From: JAZQUM01 sp045631305
GTDB taxonomy: Bacteria > Bacillota > Clostridia > Oscillospirales > Oscillospiraceae
DNA: 18,439 nucleotides
Assembly: GCA_045631305.1 (NCBI GenBank)
Contig: JAZQUM010000005.1
Location: 1 to 18,439 of the forward strand
Direction of reading: 5' to 3'
Positions 6,568-12,658 of this stretch are shown here, piece after piece. Every line of letters starts with the position of its first letter. The first letter of the stretch is position 1. Made by a program: the position numbers and the translations under genes. Under the pieces are notes generated by a model. The model was given only the letters and a program-made list of their open reading frames with translations. It did not search any database and had not been told where the DNA came from.

Positions 6568-8129
6568 CGGAAGAGCGTTTGTTTGATGCCATCGGCGCGG
6601 CAGATGCTAAGCTTATTGCCCGCGCGGAAGGGGCGGTAAGAAAACCCCGCAGAAAAGCGTGGCGCGCATTGGCAGCCTGTCTCGTCTGTGCGGTGGGGAT
6701 CGGCCTTGGGGGTATCATGCTCTTGGGCGGTATGGGCGGAAGTGCCGGCGGCGGAACGGGAGATGAGCTCTCTTCCGACGGCAGCCGCACCTTCATGTCC
6801 TACGAAGGGCCTGTGCTGCCGCTGACAGCGGAAGGGGACACGGCGGGCATCCGGGTGGAACGCAATGTGAATTTTGATTTCTCCCGCTATTTTTCGATGG
6901 AAGGAAGCTATGAAGATGGGGGCGAGATCCACACCTATACCTGGTGGGATGCCGCCGCTATCGTACAGGACAGCTATCTTCTTACCAATACCGCTGCAGA
7001 GAGTAAGACCCTGCGCCTGATTTATCCCTACAAGAGCAATATGGAGCAGGAGCCGCCTGCCATTACGGTAAATGGCGCGACTGCGGAAGTGCAGGCCTAT
7101 TACGGTGACTATACGGGAAGCTTTATTGGCGCGTGGGGATCCAATCATGAAAATGAAACCTTGAATCTCAGAAGTCCTGAAAGCTGGGAAGCGGTGGAGG
7201 CCATTCTCCAAAGCGGCGAATACCGTGCTGCAGCTTTGAACCGCGCCCGCGTGGTAATGGATCAGGAAGTGGTGGTATATGCCTTTACCGATGCCCGTGC
7301 CCCCGAAGTGGAGGACCGAAACCCCACTCTTGCCATGACCTTTACCATGGATTATGACAAAACCACCGTTTTGACTTATGGCTTCAACGGCCATTCCCGC
7401 AATGAAGAAACGGGTTACCGCAGCTGCAGTTTCTCGGTGGATGAACCGGGCACCAAGTGGGCAGAGCAGCCTCATTTTGTGGCTGTGATGGGTGAAGATA
7501 TCGGTGAGTACACCCTGCAGGGCTATCTGGACGGCGGCTGCGATGACGGCGAGGAGCTGGAGGGTGTCACTGCAACGGTGACGCGGTACGAAACCACCCT
7601 TGGCGTGCTGGTGGATGAAATGCTGAAAACGGAAGAGTTCGATTTTCGCTATGAAACCATGTACGGCGAGGAGCTCGCTTCTGTCTTCCCGCGGGAAGAC
7701 TATGTCAATGCCATTGCCGAGGCGCTGGTGCAGTACGGCCCCTTGGCAGAAGACCCCATGATGCGCTACGATGTGGGCGATCTGGAAAGCATTTTCTACG
7801 AGCCCACAGGATATAACCGCATTTTGTATTTTGCCTTTGAGGTGACGCTGGAAGCGGGAGAAAGCGCAGAAGTGAAAGCGGAATTTCTTCAGAAAGGCAG
7901 CATCGACTATGTGGGAAAAGACAGGAATATCCACGGCTACGACATGATGACAACGCTGGATTCCTGCCTGCACTTCACGGCGCAAAGCGCGTCGGTTTCT
8001 GCCTATGACATGATCGAGATCGTAAGCAGCAACTTTGGCTTCGACCTTGCTGCAGGCGTTGATTCCGTGGTACTGGATATAGATGTGCCCCATTACTACA
8101 TGGAAGTGCAGCGCATAACAGAAGAATAA
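6564..8129 (+). CDS. Putative membrane-anchored anti-sigma factor with large extracytoplasmic domain
   Basis: 521 residues from ATG 6564, which overlaps the sigma stop (ATGA); AAGGAGGG is 10 bases upstream. Residues 1-33 are short, charged and cytoplasmic (MTEERLFDAIGAADAKLI), of the kind that binds an ECF sigma. A single membrane segment spans about residues 34-55, followed by a Gly/Ser-rich stretch. The remaining roughly 450 residues lie outside the cell, are acidic and beta-rich (many Thr, Val, Tyr), and have no cysteine pairs or enzyme motif I can recognise. No C-terminal membrane segment or sorting signal is seen. The role is inferred from position and topology: holding the sigma factor until an envelope signal arrives. 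The outer domain is the likely sensor. It belongs to no family I can name with certainty. Confidence 0.65.
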   Translation: MTEERLFDAIGAADAKLIARAEGAVRKPRRKAWRALAACLVCAVGIGLGGIMLLGGMGGSAGGGTGDELSSDGSRTFMSYEGPVLPLTAEGDTAGIRVERNVNFDFSRYFSMEGSYEDGGEIHTYTWWDAAAIVQDSYLLTNTAAESKTLRLIYPYKSNMEQEPPAITVNGATAEVQAYYGDYTGSFIGAWGSNHENETLNLRSPESWEAVEAILQSGEYRAAALNRARVVMDQEVVVYAFTDARAPEVEDRNPTLAMTFTMDYDKTTVLTYGFNGHSRNEETGYRSCSFSVDEPGTKWAEQPHFVAVMGEDIGEYTLQGYLDGGCDDGEELEGVTATVTRYETTLGVLVDEMLKTEEFDFRYETMYGEELASVFPREDYVNAIAEALVQYGPLAEDPMMRYDVGDLESIFYEPTGYNRILYFAFEVTLEAGESAEVKAEFLQKGSIDYVGKDRNIHGYDMMTTLDSCLHFTAQSASVSAYDMIEIVSSNFGFDLAAGVDSVVLDIDVPHYYMEVQRITEE

Positions 8130-8162
8130 AAAAAGAGAGAGTCGAAAGACTCTCTCTTTTTT
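8129..8162. terminator. Bidirectional terminator between the anti-sigma and symporter genes
   Basis: A stem 8129-8143 with 8148-8162 (GAGAGAGTC / GACTCTCTC plus six A/T pairs) and a GAAA tetraloop. The stem begins on the last base of the upstream stop codon and ends 2 bases from the convergent stop. It shares an 18-base core with the terminator at 4545. Confidence 0.9.
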
Positions 8163-8164
8163 CG

Positions 8165-9604
8165 TTAGTTTTCTTCCGTCCAGACGGGAACGGACTTTCC
8201 TTGATACCGCTTTTTGAAGATTTTTCTGCGGAAGAGGAAGAGGGTGTAAACCGCCCACAGAACGAAGAAAATGGCGCAGGCGATGATGGCGTTATTCAAA
8301 GACTTGCCCGCAAAGCCCAGCAGGAACAGCAGCGGCGCGATCATGACCATGGCGGGGAAGTTGGAAAGAATGTACAGACTGGAGGTGGGGGTACGAAGAC
8401 CGGGATCCACTTCCTTCATGAGGATCATGCCGTTGGAGGCGGTGCCCGTGAGAGTACCAAAGCTCATCAGGAAGAATTCGTGATCAAAGCCCTTGAAGCA
8501 CTCTTTGGAAACCAGACGGATATAAACAAAAGTGACGATAGCGCCTGCTACGCTAAGGATCACGATGGGAAGGATATAGTTCTTGATATCGTTGATCTCA
8601 ATGGCGGCCACACCGGCAACGATCATCAGGTCAAAGAAGAGACCGGAGATGCGGTCCATATGATAATTGTTGATATAACCGCGGTGCATCAGGTTGTGTC
8701 TGCGCAGGCGCTTTACCACGAACTTGATCAGCATAGCTGCAAGAGAAGCCCACAGGAAATTGAAGCCCCAGGCGATGCTGTTGGTAAAATCGGAGAGGAT
8801 GCCCAGAAGATACATGAAGCCAAAGGCAATGGCATAGGCCAGAGCTACAAAGCCCATCTGCAGGGTGAATTTATCCACCGATTCGTTATCGGGAATTTCG
8901 CTGCCGCCGGGATTGGTCTGGTCAATGAATTCGCCGGCGGGTCTTTCACTGCGAACATGAAGGTCACCGCGTTTTTTGTGAATGTTGATATACAGCACAC
9001 CGAAGACAGATGCTACCACGAAGCCGATGGAAGCGAGAGAAAGACCGAAACTGCCGTTGCCGGCAAAGTGGGTGGCGGGGGTATTGGTGAAGTTAATATC
9101 CCAGCTCAGTGCGTTGCCGGGGCCCTGACCAAAGGCCAGAGGGAGGATCAGACCGCAGATATAGGAAGTGATCTTTTCGCCATAACGGGTCAGGAAGAAC
9201 ATGATCAGCGTGATGCCAAGCCCCGTGAAAGCCTGCAGCATATAAGTGCCGCCCTGGAGCGCGCCGAACTCAAAAACTTGTGAGCGGCTGGCCTTGTAGG
9301 TGCTTTTTTCTGTCTTCAGACTCATGGCGGCAAAACCGATAGCCAGGCAGTGATAGGTGATGACCTGCATTAAACGGTTATCCACCAGCATGAAGCCCAG
9401 CTGCTTGGAAATAATATTCACCACCAGCAGTACGGCACCGCCCAAAAGTGCGGAAGGAACCAGACATTTTCGAAAAAAAGGAATGGTGCGGCGGAGAATA
9501 TTGCCCACCATCAAAAACATTAGCAAAAGTCCAAGCTGCACCAAGAATGCCCAAACGGCATCATAGTTCGCCATGGTAAAATCCCAGCTGGATACATGCT
9601 CCAT
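8165..9604 (-). CDS. Sodium/glutamate symporter family permease (GltS-like, ESS family)
   Basis: 479 residues from the ATG at 9604, chosen over an upstream in-frame ATG because GGAGGG lies 8 bases before it. The protein is almost entirely hydrophobic, with about 10-12 membrane segments in two similar halves. They are separated by a hydrophilic loop (KKRGDLHVRSERPAGEF, then NPGGSEIPDNESVD). The motif GLILPLAFGQGPGNA in the first half and LMSFGTLTGTASNGM in the second resemble the two re-entrant Gly-rich loops of GltS, which bind substrate and sodium. GltS imports glutamate with sodium ions; relatives may take other dicarboxylic amino acids. It is a single gene with its own promoter. Family assignment is good; the substrate is inferred. 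Confidence 0.8.
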   Translation of the reverse strand: MEHVSSWDFTMANYDAVWAFLVQLGLLLMFLMVGNILRRTIPFFRKCLVPSALLGGAVLLVVNIISKQLGFMLVDNRLMQVITYHCLAIGFAAMSLKTEKSTYKASRSQVFEFGALQGGTYMLQAFTGLGITLIMFFLTRYGEKITSYICGLILPLAFGQGPGNALSWDINFTNTPATHFAGNGSFGLSLASIGFVVASVFGVLYINIHKKRGDLHVRSERPAGEFIDQTNPGGSEIPDNESVDKFTLQMGFVALAYAIAFGFMYLLGILSDFTNSIAWGFNFLWASLAAMLIKFVVKRLRRHNLMHRGYINNYHMDRISGLFFDLMIVAGVAAIEINDIKNYILPIVILSVAGAIVTFVYIRLVSKECFKGFDHEFFLMSFGTLTGTASNGMILMKEVDPGLRTPTSSLYILSNFPAMVMIAPLLFLLGFAGKSLNNAIIACAIFFVLWAVYTLFLFRRKIFKKRYQGKSVPVWTEEN

Positions 9605-9665
9605 AAAAGGCCCTCCACTTTGCGCAGAATTCAGGTGGGTAAACACACAAAACCCACTTTAAAAA

Positions 9666-9694
9666 AGTGTAGCACAACAGATGTAGATTTTCAA
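9666..9694 (-). promoter_or_regulatory. Promoter of the GltS-like gene
   Basis: Minus strand: TTGAAA (9694-9689), a 17-base spacer, TACACT (9671-9666). A dyad CACTTT-AAA-AAAGTG (9655-9669, plus-strand reading) overlaps the -10 box. A second one, GTGGGT...ACCCAC (9635-9657), lies in the leader. Either could be a regulator site or a leader hairpin. Confidence 0.55.
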
Positions 9695-9701
9695 CGGAAA
9701 A

Positions 9702-9737
9702 CACAAAGAGCCGCGACAAAAGTCGCGACTCTTTGTG
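9702..9737 (-). terminator. Hairpin terminator next to the tRNA 3'-end fragment
   Basis: A 16-bp stem (9702-9717 with 9722-9737), AAAA loop on the plus strand. The one mismatch on the plus strand becomes a G-U pair in minus-strand RNA. In that direction a short GTTTTCC tail follows. It would end minus-strand transcription coming from the tRNA. Confidence 0.6.
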
Positions 9738-9761
9738 GTGGACGGTACAGGACTCGAACCT
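9736..9761 (-). repeat. 26-bp duplicate of the tRNA-Val 3' end (possible attachment-site copy or tRNA remnant)
   Basis: These 26 bases are identical to 9896-9921, exactly 160 bp away in the same orientation. They cover the terminal CCA, the whole 3' acceptor strand, the 3' T-stem, the T-loop and the start of the 5' T-stem. The rest of a tRNA is absent, so it cannot fold into a functional tRNA. An intact tRNA with a lone copy of its 3' end is the geometry left by tRNA-targeted site-specific integration. A decayed tandem tRNA copy is the alternative. Confidence 0.8.
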
Positions 9762-9895
9762 CTGGAGGGCAGCTGCTGCGCAGCCTTTCCTCCGCCATGC
9801 TCCGCCTGCGCGCAGCGCAGGCTCAACGTGCCTTCGGCACTGGGTCACAGGTTCGCGAAAATAAAAAAAGAAGCACTGCATAAGCAGTACTTCTT
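9762..9895. other. Palindrome-rich insert between the two tRNA-Val 3' ends
   Basis: This 134-bp spacer is packed with hairpins: GCTGC/GCAGC (9772-9784) nested in GGAGG/CCTCC (9764-9793), GCCTGCGC/GCGCAGGC (9804-9822) and GTGCC/GGCAC (9828-9840). Bases 9842-9855 repeat 14 bases of the tRNA T-arm in the opposite orientation. The right end holds the terminator of the tRNA. No credible protein is encoded. It is GC-rich compared with the AT-rich spacers on either side. Confidence 0.65.
9862..9895 (-). terminator. Terminator of tRNA-Val
   Basis: On the minus strand GAAGTACTGC, TTAT loop, GCAGTGCTTC (one G-U pair), with A-U pairs extending the base and then a run of seven T. It begins right after the tRNA CCA end. 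Confidence 0.85.
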
Positions 9896-9971
9896 TGGTG
9901 GACGGTACAGGACTCGAACCTGTGACCCCCTGCACGTCAAGCAGGTGCTCTACCAGCTGAGCTAACCGTCC
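9896..9971 (-). tRNA. tRNA-Val (anticodon GAC)
   Basis: The minus strand gives a complete 76-base cloverleaf including an encoded CCA. The acceptor stem is GGACGGT / ACCGTCC. The D-arm is GCTC/GAGC and the anticodon stem CCTGC/GCAGG with loop TTGACGT, so the anticodon is GAC, reading GUC and GUU. The T-arm is ACAGG/CCTGT with loop TTCGAGT. All stems pair perfectly. The gene has its own promoter and terminator. Its 3' third is duplicated at 9736-9761. Confidence 0.95.
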
Positions 9972-9985
9972 GCACAGCATTAGTA

Positions 9986-10014
9986 ATGATACAAGAAAAG
10001 AGAGGGGTTGTCAA
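9986..10014 (-). promoter_or_regulatory. Promoter of tRNA-Val
   Basis: Minus strand: a perfect TTGACA (10014-10009), a 17-base spacer, TATCAT (9991-9986), ending 14 bases before the tRNA 5' end. This matches a strong housekeeping promoter. Confidence 0.8.
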
Positions 10015-10072
10015 GAGAGAAATTATAAAAATAAAGGATAAGTTGGGGGCTTTACGGCGTAGCGAGAAAAAC

Positions 10073-10090
10073 TTCTGCAGTTTTGCAGAA
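10073..10090. promoter_or_regulatory. Inverted repeat upstream of the abfD promoter
   Basis: TTCTGCA (10073-10079), GTTT, TGCAGAA (10084-10090): a perfect 7-bp dyad ending 6 bases before the candidate -35 box. The position suits an activator or repressor site; no T-tract follows, so it is not a terminator. The binding protein is unknown. Confidence 0.4.
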
Positions 10091-10096
10091 AACATG

Positions 10097-10125
10097 TTGT
10101 CGGACAAGAAGGAAGGGTGTAATAT
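10097..10125 (+). promoter_or_regulatory. Candidate promoter of abfD
   Basis: TTGTCG (10097-10102), a 17-base spacer and TAATAT (10120-10125). The -10 box falls within an AT-rich dyad GTGTA-ATATA-TACAC. The match to consensus is modest, which would suit a regulated promoter. Confidence 0.4.
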
Positions 10126-10184
10126 ATACACAGATTGATTTGCGACGCAGAAAATTTGCGGATCGTACGAAAGGAGAGCATAGA

Positions 10185-11663
10185 ATGGCACTCAAAACTG
10201 CACAGGAATATATCGACAGCCTGCGGGAACTGAAGACCCGCGTATATATGTTCGGTGAAAAGATCGAAAACTGGGTGGATCACCCCATGATCCGTCCTTC
10301 CATCAACTGCGTGGCTATGACCTATGAGCTGGCCCAGGATCCCATGTATGAAGATCTGATGACGGCAACGAGCAACCTCACCGGCAAGACCGTAAACCGT
10401 TTTGCGCACCTTCATCAGAGCACTGAAGATTTGATGAAGAAGGTAAAGATGCAGCGTCTTCTGGGTCAGAAGACCGCATCCTGCTTCCAGCGCTGCGTGG
10501 GTATGGATGCCTTCAACGCTGTTTATTCCACCACCTTTGAAATCGACCAGGCTCACGGTACTGCTTATCATGAAAACTTCAAGAAGTTCCTGACCTTCGT
10601 GCAGGAAAATGACCTTGTGGTAGACGGCGCTATGACCGACCCCAAGGGTGACCGCAGCCTTGCTCCTCATCAGCAGAAGGATGCTGATATGTTCCTCCAT
10701 GTAGTGGAACGCCGTGAAGACGGTATCGTGGTTTGCGGTGCCAAGTGCCACCAGACGGGTTCCGTCAACTCCCACTGGCACATCTTCATGCCCACCATCG
10801 CCATGGGCGAAGCAGACCAGGACTATGCTGTTTCTTTTGCTTGCCCCACTGATACCGATGGTATCTTCCTGGTATACGGCCGCCAGTCCTGCGACACCCG
10901 CAAGATGGAAGAAGGGGCTGATATCGACCTTGGTAACAAGGCTTTCGGCGGTCAGGAAGCACTGGTGGTACTGGACCATGTGTTCATTCCCAATGAATAT
11001 ATCTTCCTCAACGGCGAATATGAATTTGCAGGCATGATGGTAGAGCGTTTTGCAGGCTATCACCGCCAGAGCTACGGCGGCTGCAAGGTAGGTGTAGGCG
11101 ACGTGGTCATTGGCGCAGCTGCACTGGCTGCTGAATATAACGGCGCACAGAAGGCTTCCCACATCAAGGATAAGCTGATTGAAATGACCCACCTGAATGA
11201 AACTCTGTACTGCTGCGGTATCGCTTGCTCTGCAGAAGGCTTCAAGACCCGCGCAGGCAACTATCAGATCGATCTGCTGCTAGCAAATGTCTGCAAGCAG
11301 AACGTGACCCGCTTCCCCTATGAGATCGTTCGTCTGGCAGAAGATATTGCAGGCGGCCTCATGGTGACCATGCCCGCCCAGAAGGACTTTGAGTCTGATC
11401 TGGTGGTTGGCAAGAACGGCGAAACCATTGGCGATTTCTGCAACAAGTTCTATAAGGGCAGAGAAGGCGTTTCCACCGAAAACCGCATGCGCATCCTGCG
11501 CTTCCTTGAAAATATGTGCCTTGGTGCAGCAGCTGTAGGCTACCGCACGGAATCCATGCACGGTGCAGGCTCTCCTCAGGCTCAGCGCATCATGATTTCC
11601 CGTCAGGGCAACATCGAAGGCAAGAAGGCTTTGGCTAAGGCTATTGCCGGCATCAAGGATTAA
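10185..11663 (+). CDS. abfD: 4-hydroxybutyryl-CoA dehydratase / vinylacetyl-CoA delta-isomerase
   Basis: 492 residues from ATG 10185, with AAGGAGAG upstream; length and sequence fit the AbfD family throughout. The enzyme carries a [4Fe-4S] cluster and FAD and dehydrates 4-hydroxybutyryl-CoA to crotonyl-CoA by a radical route. It also isomerises vinylacetyl-CoA. Cluster ligands known from Clostridium aminobutyricum (Cys99, Cys103, His292, Cys299) are present here with a +1 offset: C100, C104, H293 in GYHRQ and C300 in YGGC. The catalytic residues E258, Y297 and E456 are also kept. Family members serve fermentation of 4-aminobutyrate or succinate to butyrate. The usual partners (CoA-transferase, 4-hydroxybutyrate dehydrogenase) are not in this window. 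It is a single-gene unit with its own promoter and terminator. Codon bias is strong, as in highly expressed genes. Confidence 0.93.
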   Translation: MALKTAQEYIDSLRELKTRVYMFGEKIENWVDHPMIRPSINCVAMTYELAQDPMYEDLMTATSNLTGKTVNRFAHLHQSTEDLMKKVKMQRLLGQKTASCFQRCVGMDAFNAVYSTTFEIDQAHGTAYHENFKKFLTFVQENDLVVDGAMTDPKGDRSLAPHQQKDADMFLHVVERREDGIVVCGAKCHQTGSVNSHWHIFMPTIAMGEADQDYAVSFACPTDTDGIFLVYGRQSCDTRKMEEGADIDLGNKAFGGQEALVVLDHVFIPNEYIFLNGEYEFAGMMVERFAGYHRQSYGGCKVGVGDVVIGAAALAAEYNGAQKASHIKDKLIEMTHLNETLYCCGIACSAEGFKTRAGNYQIDLLLANVCKQNVTRFPYEIVRLAEDIAGGLMVTMPAQKDFESDLVVGKNGETIGDFCNKFYKGREGVSTENRMRILRFLENMCLGAAAVGYRTESMHGAGSPQAQRIMISRQGNIEGKKALAKAIAGIKD

Positions 11664-11712
11664 GTTGTAATTAAATATAAACTTTTCATTGTGTATTCTT
11701 TTTGTGGCAAAG

Positions 11713-11738
11713 AAGATCTGCGATTGCAGGTCTTTTTT
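11713..11738 (+). terminator. Rho-independent terminator after abfD
   Basis: AGATCTGC, GATT loop, GCAGGTCT (one G-U pair), then a run of T. A moderate-strength terminator 50 bases after the stop codon. Confidence 0.7.
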
Positions 11739-11807
11739 GCTGTTTAACGGCGTTTGCATTTTTAGAACGATTCTCTCTTTTGGGGAAGCGTTTTTCTCAT
11801 ATCGCGC

Positions 11808-11843
11808 AAAAAAGGCGCCGCAGGCTTAGCCTGCGGCGCTTTT
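11808..11843. terminator. Terminator of the minus-strand lipoprotein gene, possibly bidirectional
   Basis: A perfect 11-bp GC-rich stem GCGCCGCAGGC / GCCTGCGGCGC with a TTA loop. Six A on the left give a U-tract for the minus strand, and four T on the right a weaker one for the plus strand. It backs up the abfD terminator. Bases 11739-11807 hold no gene. Confidence 0.85.
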
Positions 11844-11859
11844 CTGTATGCCTGTTGAA

Positions 11860-12576
11860 TTACTTAACAGTGATGCCGGTGATGTGGGTGTTAACACCTT
11901 CATACCAGTAAATGAAGCCGGTAACGTCAACAACGTCGCCAACTGCCAGTTCACCAACGGTGGTGTAAACTTCGGTTTCAGGACCGGTGAGGTAAACTTC
12001 TACGCAGAAGCTGTAGCTTGCGCCGTCCTTGGAAACGGTGACATAGATGTCATCGCCGGGTGCGCCGTTCTTGTATTCGATAGCTTCAACGGTCATGTCG
12101 GTGAAGGTTGCCAGCTTGTTCTGGTGAGCAACGAGTTCATCGGTGCCCAGCAGAGCGGTAGCATCCATGGGTTCAGCGATGTATTCGCCTTCCAGAATTT
12201 CGAAGCTTGCATCCATGATTTCTACTTCGCCAGCCCATTCAGCCTTGTAACCGGTAACCTTGATCTTGGTACCAACTGCCAGCTGGTTGTATTCTTCTTC
12301 GGTGCAGGGCATTTCATACAGGAAGTAGCCGCCTTCCTTGTCCTGGGTGTAGAAGGTGCCCTTGTTGTCCCACCAGCTCTGCTTGCCCTGAACGTAAGTT
12401 TCGATAACAACTTCGGAGTCCAGTTCTGCAGCAGCGTATTCAGCGTAAGTCATAACGCCTTCGCCCTTGACATCAGCATCGTCAGCAGCTGCATCGCCGC
12501 TATCGGAAGAGCCGGCGCAAGCAACCAGGGACAGGCTCATTACCAGAGCCATAATCAGTGCGATAAGTTTCTTCAT
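11860..12576 (-). CDS. Secreted lipoprotein of unknown function with two OB-fold-like halves
   Basis: 238 residues. A signal peptide MKKLIALIMALVMSLSL is followed by the lipobox LVAC with Cys20 as the lipid-anchored residue, then a Gly/Ser/Asp-rich linker. Residues about 42-130 and 148-238 look like two related beta-barrel domains. Each has an initial strand segment (VVIETYVQG; LATFTDMTVEAIEY) and a late segment of the form LAVGTKIKVTGYK / LAVGDVVDVTGFI. That late segment is typical of OB-fold proteins. The mature protein is very acidic. AAGGAGA lies 9 bases before the ATG, and a consensus-like promoter drives it. Codon bias suggests strong expression. It may bind a ligand or polymer at the cell surface, but nothing in the sequence shows which. 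A role linked to the neighbouring importer is possible, because no terminator separates them. Confidence 0.7.
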   Translation of the reverse strand: MKKLIALIMALVMSLSLVACAGSSDSGDAAADDADVKGEGVMTYAEYAAAELDSEVVIETYVQGKQSWWDNKGTFYTQDKEGGYFLYEMPCTEEEYNQLAVGTKIKVTGYKAEWAGEVEIMDASFEILEGEYIAEPMDATALLGTDELVAHQNKLATFTDMTVEAIEYKNGAPGDDIYVTVSKDGASYSFCVEVYLTGPETEVYTTVGELAVGDVVDVTGFIYWYEGVNTHITGITVK

Positions 12577-12628
12577 TTGATTTTTCTCCTTTTCATTGGT
12601 GCTCTAAGCACAATTGATTGGCAAACCC

Positions 12629-12656
12629 ATTATACACGAAATAAATTATAAATCAA
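12629..12656 (-). promoter_or_regulatory. Promoter of the lipoprotein gene
   Basis: Minus strand: TTGATT (12656-12651), a 16-base spacer, perfect TATAAT (12634-12629). It starts 3 bases after the stop of the binding-protein gene. The leader contains a small dyad GTGCT-CTA-AGCAC (12599-12611). Confidence 0.7.
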
Positions 12657-12658
12657 CC

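Noticed and set aside
6441..8258. 605-residue minus-strand frame across the anti-sigma gene and terminator
   Set aside because: It runs through the bidirectional terminator and into the convergent symporter gene, and has no recognisable family.
8201..9283. 360-residue plus-strand frame inside the symporter gene
   Set aside because: It is antisense to a protein with clear membrane segments; the translation is hydrophilic and featureless.
9561..9980. 139-residue minus-strand frame across the tRNA-Val region
   Set aside because: It reads through the tRNA, two terminators and hairpins; tRNA-derived spurious protein.
10097..10109. TTGTC-G-GACAA as a Rex redox-repressor site
   Set aside because: Rex sites need a wider TTGTGA...TCACAA spacing; this short dyad overlaps the -35 box and does not match.
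12599..12611. Hairpin GTGCT-CTA-AGCAC as a terminator of the importer operon
   Set aside because: Only five pairs and no T-tract in either direction; it lies downstream of the lipoprotein promoter.
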